41,492 bases of DNA from contig JAILZB010000006.1 of assembly GCA_023512725.1 (NCBI GenBank), positions 1 to 41,492 on the forward strand, in the 5' to 3' direction. Below the pieces are notes generated by a model. It saw only the letters and a list, made by a program, of their open reading frames with translations, did no database searches and had not been told where the DNA came from. The first letter of the stretch is position 1, and each line of letters opens with the position of its first letter. The stretch is from Chloroflexota bacterium. GTDB taxonomy: Bacteria; Chloroflexota; Dehalococcoidia; SpSt-223. A program made the position numbers and the translations under genes. This document shows, in pieces, positions 26,290 through 34,878 of the stretch.

Positions 26290-27155
26290 TTTTCCCGGCA
26301 TGTCCTCGGTCTCCCGCTGCTCGTCCAGCTGCCAGACATCTGGGTCTTCTGGGCGGCTGCTGGAACTGGAGGTAGTCCCCTCCGCCCGGCACAATGACTA
26401 GCGCCTTGTCGTCCGTCGCCAGGGCCGCAAAAAATTGCTCGAGCGGGAGCGCCCCCTGGAGAATAGGCGGCGCGCCCAGCGGCTGCGCCGCGGACCAGGA
26501 GCGTCGGTCGGGTCAGGCGGCGGGGGCCACCCCCGGCGCATCGCGGGCGTTCTCCGTCAGAATGCCGTTGGGCGAGCGAGGTTCATAGCGGTCGATATGG
26601 GCGGCAAGCGCCGGGTAGACGGCTTCCTCCGTGAACTCCGGCTCCAGTCGCTGAACGATCTCGCTTCCCACAGTGACTCGTTAGGGCTCCTGCGGCGCGG
26701 TTCCCACCGGCGGTCCGCCACCCAGGGCTGGGGCGAGCAAGACCAGCCGGTCGACCTGTTCCGGCCAGCGCGCAGCATAGTGGCCAGCGATCCGACTACC
26801 TCAGGACCAGCCGTTCAGATGAACGGGGATGCTGCCCTGTCCATCGCTGAGCCAGGCAATGACGGCAGCCAGGTCGGCCAGCGCAGCCTCGGTGTCGACC
26901 GTAAGCGGGTCTGCCGGCGGGGTAGAACGGCCATAGCCCCGGAATAGCAAAGGTAACGGCGCCCAGATGATGTGCTGCCAGCCAGTCCAGGAGGGAGTAG
27001 TCCTGCCCTCCCGGGAACGAGAAGTCGAAGGCGGTGACGCCGGAGAGGCGAGCGCCGTGGACGAGGACTACCATAGGACGATCGGGCAGCACTCTGGCCC
27101 GGACGGCGAGCGCCCCGGCTGGCCCCGGGATGAACCGATCACGCTTCTGCGCCAT
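26290..27155 (-). pseudogene. decayed alpha/beta hydrolase gene
   Basis: Starting at ATG 27155 (AGGAG upstream), the frame reads MAQKRDRFIPGPAGALAV, then MVVLVHGARLSG with the oxyanion HG motif, and VTFAIPGLWPFYPAG. Near 26925 the reading shifts: PADPLTVDTEAALADLAAV continues in another frame to SIPVHLNGWS, where the nucleophile elbow GxSxG is interrupted by TGA at its variable position (GWS*GSRIAGHYAARWPEQ), presumably from a Trp codon. A further TAA follows LAPALGGGPP at about 26682. Other hydrolase fragments (PTLLVRGA; FFAALATDDKALVIVPGGGDYLQF) continue to about 26300 in yet other frames. At least two stops and two or more frameshifts show it is not functional. It overlaps the upstream MFS gene by 17 nt, so it was once the last gene of that operon. 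Confidence 0.85.
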
Positions 27156-28419
27156 CGCGATGCTCCTGGCCAATGATGGCTGCCCACGCTTTCACGGGCG
27201 ATTGCCCAACTCGGCGGGTGACCCAGGCAGCGATGAGCAGGGTGCCGACGATGCAGAGGATACCGCCGCTCACCGCCGAGACGACGGGCCCGAAGAGACT
27301 GGCCACCGCCCCGGCCCGGAACTGCCCCACGTTCGGCCCGCCCCGGACGAAGACCAGCATCAGCGCCGAGACCCGGCCGCGGAGCTCATCCGGCACTACC
27401 AGCTGGAGCAAGGTATTGCGGAGCGTCTCGCTGACCACGTCGACGATTCCCATCAGGATGAGCGCGAGCAGCGCGGGCCAGAAGCCGGGAGCGAGCCCGA
27501 ACCCGATCACCCCGACCCCGTAGAGCACGCTCGCGATCACGATCGGGCGTAGGCTGGGCGCAAGCCGGCTCCCCACAAGGCTAAGCGCAAGGCCGCCTGC
27601 CACGGCTCCCGCGGGAAAGCCACTCGCCAGCACCCCGATCTGGGCTGGCTCGAGGGCGAGGAGATCGTACCCGATGATGATGACGAGCGCGTTCGGCTGG
27701 GCGAAGGCCGTAGCAACGAAGTCCATCACCAGCAGGCCGAGGATGAGCGGCCTCTGGAGCGCGAAGCGCAACCCTTCCCCGATCATCGGGGTCAGGCCTG
27801 CCGTCGGGCGACGTTCCGGGAGGCTCTGCCAGCGGGTAGTGAGGAGCGTCAGGAAGAAGGCGCAATACAGCAGCCCGGCGGCCGCAAAGGTCGCCGGATA
27901 GCCCGCCAGCCCGACGAGCAGCCCGGCTAGCGCTGGCCCCAGGATGCTGGTGACCTGGCGCGAGAGCACCAGCATCCCCAGGGCAGCAACCAGGTCGGTG
28001 CGGCCGACGATGGCCGGAATCGAAGCCTGGAGGGCGGGCACATCGAAGGCTCCCACCGCTCCGATCACAAAGGTGGCGGCATACATCAGCCCGACGAGCA
28101 CGGGCGGAGGTAGGTCGAGCGCAAAGGCCAGCGCCAGGAGGAGGAGGGCGACGGCACCGGTGGGTTGGGTGAGCTGGAGCAGACGTCGGCGGTCCATCCG
28201 GTCGGCCAATCCCCCGCCAATCAGCGAGAAGCCGACGAGCGGCAGCGCGCGCACCAGTGCCACCAGCCCCAGCTGGAGGTCGGAGCCAGTGACGGCCTTC
28301 ATCGCCAGCCCAACGGCAAACATGCTGACCCACATCCCGGTGTTCGAACAGGCCTGGCCGGCCGCCAGCCCGAGGAAGGTAGGGTGGCGGAGCAGGCGGG
28401 TATGCACGGCCGCAATCAT
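27139..28419 (-). CDS. MFS transporter (EntS/MFS_3-like)
   Basis: A 426-residue major facilitator protein with about 12 hydrophobic segments. Signature elements: MWVSMFAVGLAMK in helix 1, GGGLADRMDRRRLL in the loop between helices 2 and 3 (the GxLaDrxxRR motif of MFS), DVPALQASIPAIV, and LRGRVSALMLVF in the second half. The pattern fits the drug/siderophore-exporter branch (EntS-like) rather than sugar importers. Substrate unknown. It sits between a Gfo/Idh/MocA oxidoreductase gene (31 bp upstream) and the decayed hydrolase (overlapping), all on the minus strand and probably cotranscribed. ATG 28419 has only a weak ribosome-binding site. Confidence 0.9.
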   Translation of the reverse strand: MIAAVHTRLLRHPTFLGLAAGQACSNTGMWVSMFAVGLAMKAVTGSDLQLGLVALVRALPLVGFSLIGGGLADRMDRRRLLQLTQPTGAVALLLLALAFALDLPPPVLVGLMYAATFVIGAVGAFDVPALQASIPAIVGRTDLVAALGMLVLSRQVTSILGPALAGLLVGLAGYPATFAAAGLLYCAFFLTLLTTRWQSLPERRPTAGLTPMIGEGLRFALQRPLILGLLVMDFVATAFAQPNALVIIIGYDLLALEPAQIGVLASGFPAGAVAGGLALSLVGSRLAPSLRPIVIASVLYGVGVIGFGLAPGFWPALLALILMGIVDVVSETLRNTLLQLVVPDELRGRVSALMLVFVRGGPNVGQFRAGAVASLFGPVVSAVSGGILCIVGTLLIAAWVTRRVGQSPVKAWAAIIGQEHRDGAEA

Positions 28420-28450
28420 CGGCGGCTAGCACCGGGCCTGGCAAGGGGCG

Positions 28451-29560
28451 TTAGTGCGGGCGGGCGATTGGGATGAGCGCCCCGCCGTGCTCCGCCGATT
28501 CGTAGGTGGCGAGCGCCGTCCGCAACAGTTCGCGCGCATGGCGAGCGGAGCCTTCCGGCTCGCGGCCGGCCTGCACTGCGGCCAGGAACTGCTCGAGCGC
28601 GCGTGCGACGGCGCGCACCCAGCCGACGCTGCGCTCCTGGGCGAGCACCTGCGAGCGGCCGGCCCGCTCGACCCGCGCTTCTCCCCCGCGGACGAGGCTC
28701 CATTCCAGGGTCGGGCGACGTCGCTCGCTGGACCAGCCGAGCCGCAGTCGGGCCACCCCGCCCAGCGAGAAGCGGAGCGAAGCCTGCTCGCAATCGAGCC
28801 GGATCTCGAGATAGCGCTGGGGGGCGTGGCTCCGCCAGTTCAGCACCATTGTTGCGACCACCTCGTGGGGAAAGTCCAGCCGCGTGATCGAGGTCAGGTC
28901 CGGCGCGTCTGCGGGGCCAAGGATTCGGGTCGCGAGCGCACTCGGGTGGGCCTCGCCACCCCGGGCGGGACCGAGCGGGCCACCCAGCAGGTAGGCGATC
29001 AGGTCGAAGGCGTGGGTGCCGAACTCGTAGAGGATGAGGCGCTGCAGGCGTTCCTTCCAGGGGGGAAAGCCGGTGCCGGGCGAGGGCATCTGCTGCCAGA
29101 GCTGGAGCAGGTGCGGTCGCCCGAAGGCCCCGCTGTCCAGGAGACGCCGCGCGTGCCGGTAGAAGGTAAAGTGGCGATACTGGTTGTTCACCGCCACCCA
29201 GCGCCCGTGGGCGGCGGCCGCCGCGAGGATGGCATCGCATTCGGCGAGCGTCGGGGCGAGGGGCTTTTCGCAGAACACGTGACAGCCGGCCTCCAGGGCC
29301 AGGCAGCAGAGTTCGGCGTGGGTCTCGGGTGGAGTGGCGAGGATTACCACCTCCGGCCGGGTCGCGCGCAGCAAGCGCACTGGGTCGTCGAAGAGGTGAC
29401 GTGGCAGGGCGATCCCGCGTTCAGCCGCCCAGCGCAAGCGCTCCGGTCGGATGTCGGCTGCGCCGACCAGCCGGGTGTACGGCACCTGGAGCAGGGCGGG
29501 AAGGTGCAGCTGCTCGGCTGCTCCGCCTAGCCCGATCAGGGCGAGCGTGATCGGTCGCAT
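28451..29560 (-). CDS. Gfo/Idh/MocA family oxidoreductase
   Basis: NAD(P)-dependent sugar or cyclitol dehydrogenase family, 369 residues. ATG 29560 has GGAGGG just upstream; the same frame remains open to 31099 only because of high GC. Residues 5-12 hold the dinucleotide motif (LIGLGGAAEQLHLPAL), the catalytic EKP is at 98-100 (CEKPLAPT), and the C-terminal substrate domain includes LYEFGTHAFDLIAYLLGG, where the His is the usual catalytic-site residue. Such enzymes oxidise or reduce carbohydrate carbonyls; here the substrate is unknown. It is the first gene of a minus-strand unit with the MFS transporter. Two further family members lie nearby on the plus strand (30461 and 32103). Confidence 0.92.
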   Translation of the reverse strand: MRPITLALIGLGGAAEQLHLPALLQVPYTRLVGAADIRPERLRWAAERGIALPRHLFDDPVRLLRATRPEVVILATPPETHAELCCLALEAGCHVFCEKPLAPTLAECDAILAAAAAHGRWVAVNNQYRHFTFYRHARRLLDSGAFGRPHLLQLWQQMPSPGTGFPPWKERLQRLILYEFGTHAFDLIAYLLGGPLGPARGGEAHPSALATRILGPADAPDLTSITRLDFPHEVVATMVLNWRSHAPQRYLEIRLDCEQASLRFSLGGVARLRLGWSSERRRPTLEWSLVRGGEARVERAGRSQVLAQERSVGWVRAVARALEQFLAAVQAGREPEGSARHARELLRTALATYESAEHGGALIPIARPH

Positions 29561-29579
29561 GCCCTCCCTCCGGCAGCTT

Positions 29580-29608
29580 TTGACAGCCCGGCGCCAACAG
29601 GATACAAT
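29580..29608 (+). promoter_or_regulatory. near-consensus promoter for the cupredoxin gene
   Basis: TTGACA (29580-29585), a 17-bp spacer and TACAAT (29603-29608): the best match to the sigma-70 consensus in the window. Transcription would start near 29615, giving a 5' leader of about 183 nt before the cupredoxin gene. Confidence 0.75.
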
Positions 29609-29797
29609 CGTAGCGGTTCGTGAAATCATGCACAAGCGCGCTCGTGGTGACCAGAAGCGGCCGCGAGCGCCAGCGAACTGATGCCGGTTCGGGTTCCAGG
29701 ACCACTTCCCCAGCGTAGTGAATAACGGCCTGAGCGCCCACGGGGGCGTTTCACGCCGGTGTCGGGCAGTCCAACGAGGGATGCCCAAGGAGGAAGC

Positions 29798-30178
29798 ATG
29801 CGGTCGTTCTGGAAGTCTGGCGCTCTCATCGGTGCCCTGGCTGGGCTCGCGCTGGTGCTGGCGGCTTGCACCAGCGGGGGTGGCGGCAGTGGCGGGAACA
29901 CGATTACCGCTAAGAAAGGGGGCTTCGCCTTCGAGCCGGCCACCATCACCGTGCCAGCCAACCAGCCGGTTACCCTCACCTTCAAGAACCCGGATACCCA
30001 AATCCACGATTGGAGAGTGCGTGGCACCGGCCTTCCCGAGGAGCCGACTCTCTACGCCGAACCAGGCAAGCAGGAGACCAAGACGTTCACCTTCCCCAAG
30101 CCCGGGGAGTACGTCATCTACTGCTCCCTGCCTGGCCATGAGGCCTCGGGGATGGTCGGGAAGCTGATCGTCAAGTAG
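29798..30178 (+). CDS. cupredoxin (blue copper) lipoprotein
   Basis: Secreted lipoprotein of 126 residues. ATG 29798 has AAGGAGG at ideal spacing. A basic start and hydrophobic helix end in the lipobox LAAC with Cys24, so the mature protein is lipid-anchored on the outer face of the membrane. After a Gly/Ser linker comes a single cupredoxin domain with probable type 1 copper ligands His70 (QIHDW), Cys109, His114 and Met119 (YCSLPGHEASGM). These proteins (auracyanin, plastocyanin and sulfocyanin relatives) carry electrons to terminal oxidases or other partners. It is monocistronic: a consensus promoter lies upstream and a strong terminator 27 nt downstream. Confidence 0.93.
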   Translation: MRSFWKSGALIGALAGLALVLAACTSGGGGSGGNTITAKKGGFAFEPATITVPANQPVTLTFKNPDTQIHDWRVRGTGLPEEPTLYAEPGKQETKTFTFPKPGEYVIYCSLPGHEASGMVGKLIVK

Positions 30179-30204
30179 CGCGCATCTGCCCCTTCCCTCC
30201 TGGC

Positions 30205-30232
30205 ACGGCGCCCGGTTACGGCCGGGCGCCGT
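30205..30232 (+). terminator. Rho-independent-like terminator after the cupredoxin gene
   Basis: Perfect 11-bp stem ACGGCGCCCGG / CCGGGCGCCGT around loop TTACGG, followed by TGCTCTTG. The U-tract is weak, as is common in high-GC genomes. Confidence 0.75.
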
Positions 30233-30275
30233 TGCTCTTGAGAGAAATCGGTTGTTCTCCGACCGGTAACGCGCC

Positions 30276-30304
30276 TTGGCGTGCGAACGGGATTCGCATA
30301 CACT
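30276..30304 (+). promoter_or_regulatory. promoter of the ThuA-Gfo/Idh gene
   Basis: TTGGCG (30276-30281), a 17-bp spacer and TACACT (30299-30304). Transcription from about 30311 would give a 150-nt leader with a perfect 8-bp hairpin, GTTGCTGC/GCAGCAAC (30422-30445), immediately before the start codon region. Confidence 0.5.
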
Positions 30305-30460
30305 GCACCTGCAAATCGCACGCCGATAGGAGGCCGCCTCGCCGCGCGCTGCGCTCGCTCTGGCGCTGCGGTCGCTCTGGACCTTCCCCCAGAGGACCGG
30401 ACAGTGGCCAGCCTGGGGGCAGTTGCTGCGACATCTTGCAGCAACGTTGGGATGCAGGTG

Positions 30461-32119
30461 ATGCGCCTCCTGATTGTGCGGCCACCCGGCCCTGTCGGGG
30501 ATGCCCTGCTCGCTGCCCTCACCCCCTTGACCCAGCGCTGGCCGACAACCCTGGTGACCCCCTACGATGGACTGCCGCCCCTGGATGGCGTGGCAGTGGT
30601 CGTCGCGCTCTTCGATGGCACGCCGGTGAGCTCCCTCGAAGCAGCGGCGCTCGCTCACTTCGTCGAGCGCGGCGGCGGCCTTGTGGCCATGGGGCGGCTG
30701 GACCACCCGGCCTTGCGCTGGCTCGGGACGGGTGAGGACGTGCCCGCGACCCCGCGCTGTGAGCTGGTGCTCCGTCCGACGCCTGGCCATCCCCTGACGG
30801 TCCGGCTCGAGGACCCCATCGTCGTCGCGGACCGCTGCTCCTTGCTTCCCGGCCTCGCCTCGCCGGGCGAGGAGCTGCTCACCCTTTCCTGGCAGTTCCA
30901 GCGCTATCCGGTGGCGGTGCGCCGGCGGCACGGTGCGGGACAGGTCGTGGTGGTGACGCTGCAGGGCGCTGTCACCACCCTCGCCAACCCCTCGCTGCGG
31001 CGGCTGCTCCTGCGAGCGGCACGCTCCTGTGCCGGCGAGCACGCTCTGCCCCCGCTCGGGGTAGCGCTGATCGGCTGGGGGGCGATCGGGAGCGACCATG
31101 CGACGGCGGTCCAGGAAACCGCTGGTCTGGAGCTAGTAGCGATCTGCGACCAGAACCCTGCACGGCTGGCGGAAGCGCAGCAGGCATTCCCGGCTAGTCG
31201 TGGCTACCAGACGGTCGAGCAGGTGCTTGCGGATCCGCACATCGACGTCGCGATCGTCTCCACGCCGCCAAACACCCATGCGCCCCTCGCCCACCGACTC
31301 CTCGAAGCAGGCAAGCACGTGGTGGTGGAGAAACCGTTCTGCCTGACCACAGCCGAAGCCGACCGGCTGATCACCCTCGCGGCCGTCCAGGGGCGGGTCC
31401 TCACGGTCTACCAGAACCGACGCTGGGATGCCGACTTCCTGGCGATTCGCCGTGTGGTCGAGCAGGGGGAGGTCGGCGAAGTGTTCTACGTCGAGACGTT
31501 TGTCGGCGGATTTGGGCATCCCTGCGCCCTCTGGCACTCCCACGCCCCCATCTCGGGCGGCCTGAGCTACGATTGGGGCTCCCACTACCTGGACTGGATC
31601 CTGACCTTGATGCCCGCCCCGGTTCAGTCGGTCGCCGCGAGCGAGCAGAAGCGCGTCTGGTTCGATGTGACCAATGCTGACATGGTGCGGGTGCTGCTCC
31701 GCTTCCGCGATGGGGTCGAGGCAGAATTCATCCACTCCGAGATCGCCGCCGCGCTCAAGCCAAAGTGGTACCTCCTCGGGACCCGGGGGGCGGTGGTCGC
31801 CGAGTGGCGGCACGAGGTGCTGACACGCCGCGGGCCAAGTGGTGCCCTCGTCGAAGAGCGGCTGCTGCCGACGGATGCCCCGGCGACGGTGGCGGTCTAC
31901 CGCCGAGCGTCCGATGGCGCGGTTCACGTCGAGCACGTGCAACTGCCCATCCCTCCGCGCTGGCCCTTCCACGTGAACCTGGCCGACCACCTCGCCGATG
32001 GCGAGCCGCTGGCCGTTCCCGCGACCGCAGCGCGCCGAACCATCGCCGTGCTGGAAGCAGCGCGCCGCTCGGCAGCGCAGGGTGGTGCGCCCGTTCCCCT
32101 CGATGACCAGGTCGGCTAA
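30461..32119 (+). CDS. ThuA-like domain fused to Gfo/Idh/MocA oxidoreductase
   Basis: Two-domain protein of 552 residues if started at ATG 30461 (ATG 30452 is equally possible; the frame is open further upstream without conservation). Residues 1 to about 190 resemble the ThuA-like/GATase-1 fold: LLIVRPPGPVGDALL, LAHFVERGGGLVAMG, TPGHPLTVRLEDPIVV and HGAGQVVVVTLQGA. Residues 199-552 are a complete oxidoreductase: IGWGAIGSDHA, EKP at 290-292 (VVEKPFCLT) and YDWGSHYLDWIL in the substrate domain. ThuA and Gfo/Idh genes often sit side by side in sugar-derivative (for example trehalose 3-keto) metabolism; here they are one polypeptide. The next gene overlaps by 17 nt. The substrate is not readable, but a keto-sugar role is a reasonable inference. 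Confidence 0.85.
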   Translation: MRLLIVRPPGPVGDALLAALTPLTQRWPTTLVTPYDGLPPLDGVAVVVALFDGTPVSSLEAAALAHFVERGGGLVAMGRLDHPALRWLGTGEDVPATPRCELVLRPTPGHPLTVRLEDPIVVADRCSLLPGLASPGEELLTLSWQFQRYPVAVRRRHGAGQVVVVTLQGAVTTLANPSLRRLLLRAARSCAGEHALPPLGVALIGWGAIGSDHATAVQETAGLELVAICDQNPARLAEAQQAFPASRGYQTVEQVLADPHIDVAIVSTPPNTHAPLAHRLLEAGKHVVVEKPFCLTTAEADRLITLAAVQGRVLTVYQNRRWDADFLAIRRVVEQGEVGEVFYVETFVGGFGHPCALWHSHAPISGGLSYDWGSHYLDWILTLMPAPVQSVAASEQKRVWFDVTNADMVRVLLRFRDGVEAEFIHSEIAAALKPKWYLLGTRGAVVAEWRHEVLTRRGPSGALVEERLLPTDAPATVAVYRRASDGAVHVEHVQLPIPPRWPFHVNLADHLADGEPLAVPATAARRTIAVLEAARRSAAQGGAPVPLDDQVG

Positions 32120-33110
32120 CGGTCGCTTCCGCTGGGCTGTGCTCGGGCCTGGGATGGTCGCCACGCGGGCGGTGATGCCAGCCATCGCCCGCTCGACCAA
32201 CGGCGTGCTCGCGGTGGTCGCCAGCCGGGACCGCGCCCGCGCCGAGGCCGCCAGTCGGCCGTACGGGGGAGCCCGCTGCTACGGCGAGTATGCCGCCGCG
32301 CTCGCCGACCCCGCGGTGGATGGGATCTACCTGGCGCTGCCGAATCACCTCCACGCCGAGTGGACCATCCGCGCGGCTGAAGCGGGCAAACACGTGCTCT
32401 GCGAAAAGCCGCTCGCACCTACCGCAGCCGAGGCGGCCCAGATGGTGGCAGCCTGCCGCCAGGCCGGGGTGCTGCTGATGGAAGCGGTGATGGCACGGTT
32501 TCATCCCCGGAACCGCCACCTGGCCGTGCTGGTGGGGGCAGGAGCGATCGGAGCACTGCGCGGCTTGGAAGCCGCGTTCACCTTCCCCCTGCAGACCCCG
32601 GAGACCTACCGCCTGGTGCCCGAGTATGGCGGCGGCGCCCTCCTGGATGTAGGCTGTTACGGCGTGCATGTTGCGCGCTGGCTGCTGGGTGGGGAGCCAG
32701 TTGCCGTCGCCGCCTTCGCCCGCCAGGCGGCCATCGACTGGGCGACTATTGCCCTCCTGCAGTTCCCGGCCGGCCAGGTCGCCCAGCTCGTCGCCGCGTT
32801 CGATGCTGCGGAGCACCAGCGCCTGACCCTGCTCGGCAGCGAGGGCACCCTGGTGTTGGAGCGGCCCTTTACCGCCTGGCGCGATGAGGAAACGACGATC
32901 CTGCTACGCAGCCCACGCGGCAGGGAGGCCCTCGCCTTTCCCCCGGCGGACCCCTACCGCCTGATGGTCGAGCAGTTTGTGGCTGCCGCGCGAGGGGAAG
33001 AGCCGCCGCTCGTGCCTGCTGAAGATGGCCTCCACACTGTGCGCGTCTTGGAGGCTATCCGGGCAGCGGCCACCCAGAGCCGCGTGGTGGCGCTCGGCGC
33101 GGGGGAATGA
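32103..33110 (+). CDS. Gfo/Idh/MocA family oxidoreductase (dihydrodiol-dehydrogenase-like)
   Basis: The product is 335 residues. ATG 32103 overlaps the end of the ThuA-Gfo/Idh gene by 17 nt, so the two are cotranscribed and probably act on related substrates. The N-terminal Rossmann motif is AVLGPGMVATRAVMPA, the EKP motif is at 101-103 (CEKPLAPTAAEA), and the substrate domain contains GGGALLDVGCYGVHVARWLLGG, typical of the trans-1,2-dihydrobenzene-1,2-diol dehydrogenase/glucose-fructose oxidoreductase branch. No signal peptide is present, so it is cytosolic. It ends 12 bp before the convergent ligase gene. Confidence 0.92.
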   Translation: MTRSANGRFRWAVLGPGMVATRAVMPAIARSTNGVLAVVASRDRARAEAASRPYGGARCYGEYAAALADPAVDGIYLALPNHLHAEWTIRAAEAGKHVLCEKPLAPTAAEAAQMVAACRQAGVLLMEAVMARFHPRNRHLAVLVGAGAIGALRGLEAAFTFPLQTPETYRLVPEYGGGALLDVGCYGVHVARWLLGGEPVAVAAFARQAAIDWATIALLQFPAGQVAQLVAAFDAAEHQRLTLLGSEGTLVLERPFTAWRDEETTILLRSPRGREALAFPPADPYRLMVEQFVAAARGEEPPLVPAEDGLHTVRVLEAIRAAATQSRVVALGAGE

Positions 33111-33122
33111 ACGTGCGGGTCG

Positions 33123-34718
33123 TCAGGCCGAGAGGTGTTCCTCGGGCGGCCGCTCTTCCTGGTAGATGCGGTGCTGCTCGCGCAGGACGTTCTTCAGCAC
33201 CTTGCCCATTGCGTTGCGCGGGAGGGTCTCGACGAACTCGACGATCTCCGGTGCTTTGAAGGAGGCGAGCCGGCTCTTGGCGAAGGCGTTCAGCTCCTGG
33301 CTGGTGCACTCGGCCCCCGGCTTTAGCACCACCACCGCCTTCACTCGCTCACCCCATTCCTCATCCGGCACGCCGATCACCGCCACATCCTCGACGGCTG
33401 GGTGGGCAAACAGCACCCGCTCGACCTCCTCGGGAGCGATATTCTCTCCCCCGCGGATGATCATGTCGCTCTTCCGGCCCGCTAGGAAGACGTAGCCCTC
33501 CTCGTCGATGTAGCCCTGGTCCCGGGTGCGGATCCAGCCGCCGGCCTTGGTGCGGGCGGTCTCATCCTCCCGTTTCCAATAGCCGGCCATCTCGCGGGGC
33601 GTCCGGATCGCGATCTCGCCCACCACCCCCGGCGGCAAGGGGTTGCCAGCCTCATCCAGAATAGCCAGTTCGACGTCATCCACTGGGCGCCCGATCGAGT
33701 GCAATCGTGCGATCTTCCGCTCGATCTCGGCCTGGCTCCCTTCGAGACGATGGTCTTCCGGGCCCAGGATCGTCACGGTCGAGGTTGTCTCGGTCTGGCC
33801 GAAGGCGTTCATGAAGTTGACGTGCTTGGGGAATTTCTCGATCGCTTTCAGGATGACCGGCACCGGCATCGGGGCGGCCCCGTAGGAGAGGAACTGCAGG
33901 CTGCTCAGGTCGAAGCGGTCGAAGTCGGGGTCGTCCACGATCCGTTTCATCATTGTGGGAACGAGAAAGGCGTGGGTAATTCGCTCCTGCTCCACCAGGC
34001 GGAGCCACTCCTTGGGGTCGAACTGGCGCATTACCACTAGCTTGCGCCCGCTGTAGAGCGAGGTCATGATGGCGCTTGCGCCCGCCACGTGATAGATCGG
34101 CACGGCCAGCAAGGTAGCCTCACGCGATTCGGGGGAGGCAGGTTCGCTCGTGGTTAGCACGTACTCAGTGAACCCACCGTAGGTGAGGACCACGCCCTTG
34201 GGCAGCGCGGTGGTGCCGGAGGTGTACATCAGGATGGTGCAGTCGCTATCGTCGACCTCGGCCTCGGGCGCCTCCTCCGGCGAGGCGGCCGCCAGCAAGG
34301 CAGGGTAGTACTCCATGCCTTCCTGGGGGCTCTCGATGGCAATGAGGCGCTGGAGCCGGGGCAGCTGGGATTTCAGCTCACGTACCAGCCCGACGTACCG
34401 GTCGCCGACGAGCACCGTCGAAGCCTCAGAATCGCTGAGGAGATGCAGCAGTTCCTCGCTCCGCGCTCGGTAGTTGAGGGGAACGAAGATCCCCCCGAGC
34501 ATTGCGACAGCGTAATAGGCCTCGATGGACTCGTTGCTATTGGTGTGGAGAAGCGCGACGCGGTCGCCCGGGCGTACTCCCAGGCGGGCGAGGGCAGCAG
34601 CCAGCCGCTGGATCCGCTCGAACACCTGCGCATAGTTCAAGCGGCGGTCTTCAAAGACCAGGCACTCCTGCTCCGGCACGGTCGATGCCGGGATGCGCAC
34701 GAACTCGATGGTGTTCAT
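33123..34718 (-). CDS. AMP-forming acyl-CoA synthetase / ligase
   Basis: ANL-superfamily enzyme of 531 residues that activates a carboxylic acid as acyl-AMP and usually transfers it to CoA. ATG 34718 has GAGGAG at good spacing; the frame is open further up without conservation. Motifs: P-loop YTSGTTALPKG from Tyr165, FGQTETTS in A5, a GWIRTRDQGY hinge region, GRKSDMIIRGGENI in A8, and the catalytic Lys in PRNAMGKVLKN. All core motifs are intact. Chain-length preference cannot be deduced; the family branch includes fatty-acid, cyclohexane-carboxylate and other CoA ligases. A plausible -10 (TACAAT on the minus strand near 34754-34759) lies upstream but without a clear -35. Confidence 0.93.
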   Translation of the reverse strand: MNTIEFVRIPASTVPEQECLVFEDRRLNYAQVFERIQRLAAALARLGVRPGDRVALLHTNSNESIEAYYAVAMLGGIFVPLNYRARSEELLHLLSDSEASTVLVGDRYVGLVRELKSQLPRLQRLIAIESPQEGMEYYPALLAAASPEEAPEAEVDDSDCTILMYTSGTTALPKGVVLTYGGFTEYVLTTSEPASPESREATLLAVPIYHVAGASAIMTSLYSGRKLVVMRQFDPKEWLRLVEQERITHAFLVPTMMKRIVDDPDFDRFDLSSLQFLSYGAAPMPVPVILKAIEKFPKHVNFMNAFGQTETTSTVTILGPEDHRLEGSQAEIERKIARLHSIGRPVDDVELAILDEAGNPLPPGVVGEIAIRTPREMAGYWKREDETARTKAGGWIRTRDQGYIDEEGYVFLAGRKSDMIIRGGENIAPEEVERVLFAHPAVEDVAVIGVPDEEWGERVKAVVVLKPGAECTSQELNAFAKSRLASFKAPEIVEFVETLPRNAMGKVLKNVLREQHRIYQEERPPEEHLSA

Positions 34719-34818
34719 CCGCTCCTCAGAGACGGGTGGTAGGGCGCGCCGGATTGTAACCGAGCCCGTTGGTGGACCACAGTATACCGGAGACAGCGCC
34801 CGCCGCGCTCCGTCACCG

Positions 34819-34847
34819 TTGACGCGCCCGCGGCCAGTTGCTATCGT
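34819..34847 (+). promoter_or_regulatory. promoter of the GT2/GT2/methyltransferase operon
   Basis: TTGACG (34819-34824), a 17-bp spacer and TATCGT (34842-34847). GTG 34879 follows with GGGAG (34868-34872) as ribosome-binding site. Confidence 0.5.
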
Positions 34848-34878
34848 TGCCGGCGTCGACCCTCGCACGGGAGCGCCG

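Noticed and set aside
24961-26394. 477-codon minus-strand frame opposite the flavoprotein
   Set aside because: Shadow frame; only its upstream edge touches real hydrolase pseudogene sequence, in a different frame.
29561-31099. Minus-strand frame continuing about 510 codons upstream of the Gfo/Idh gene
   Set aside because: It runs antisense through the cupredoxin and ThuA genes, is low in conserved motifs, and a good ribosome-binding site supports ATG 29560 as the real start.
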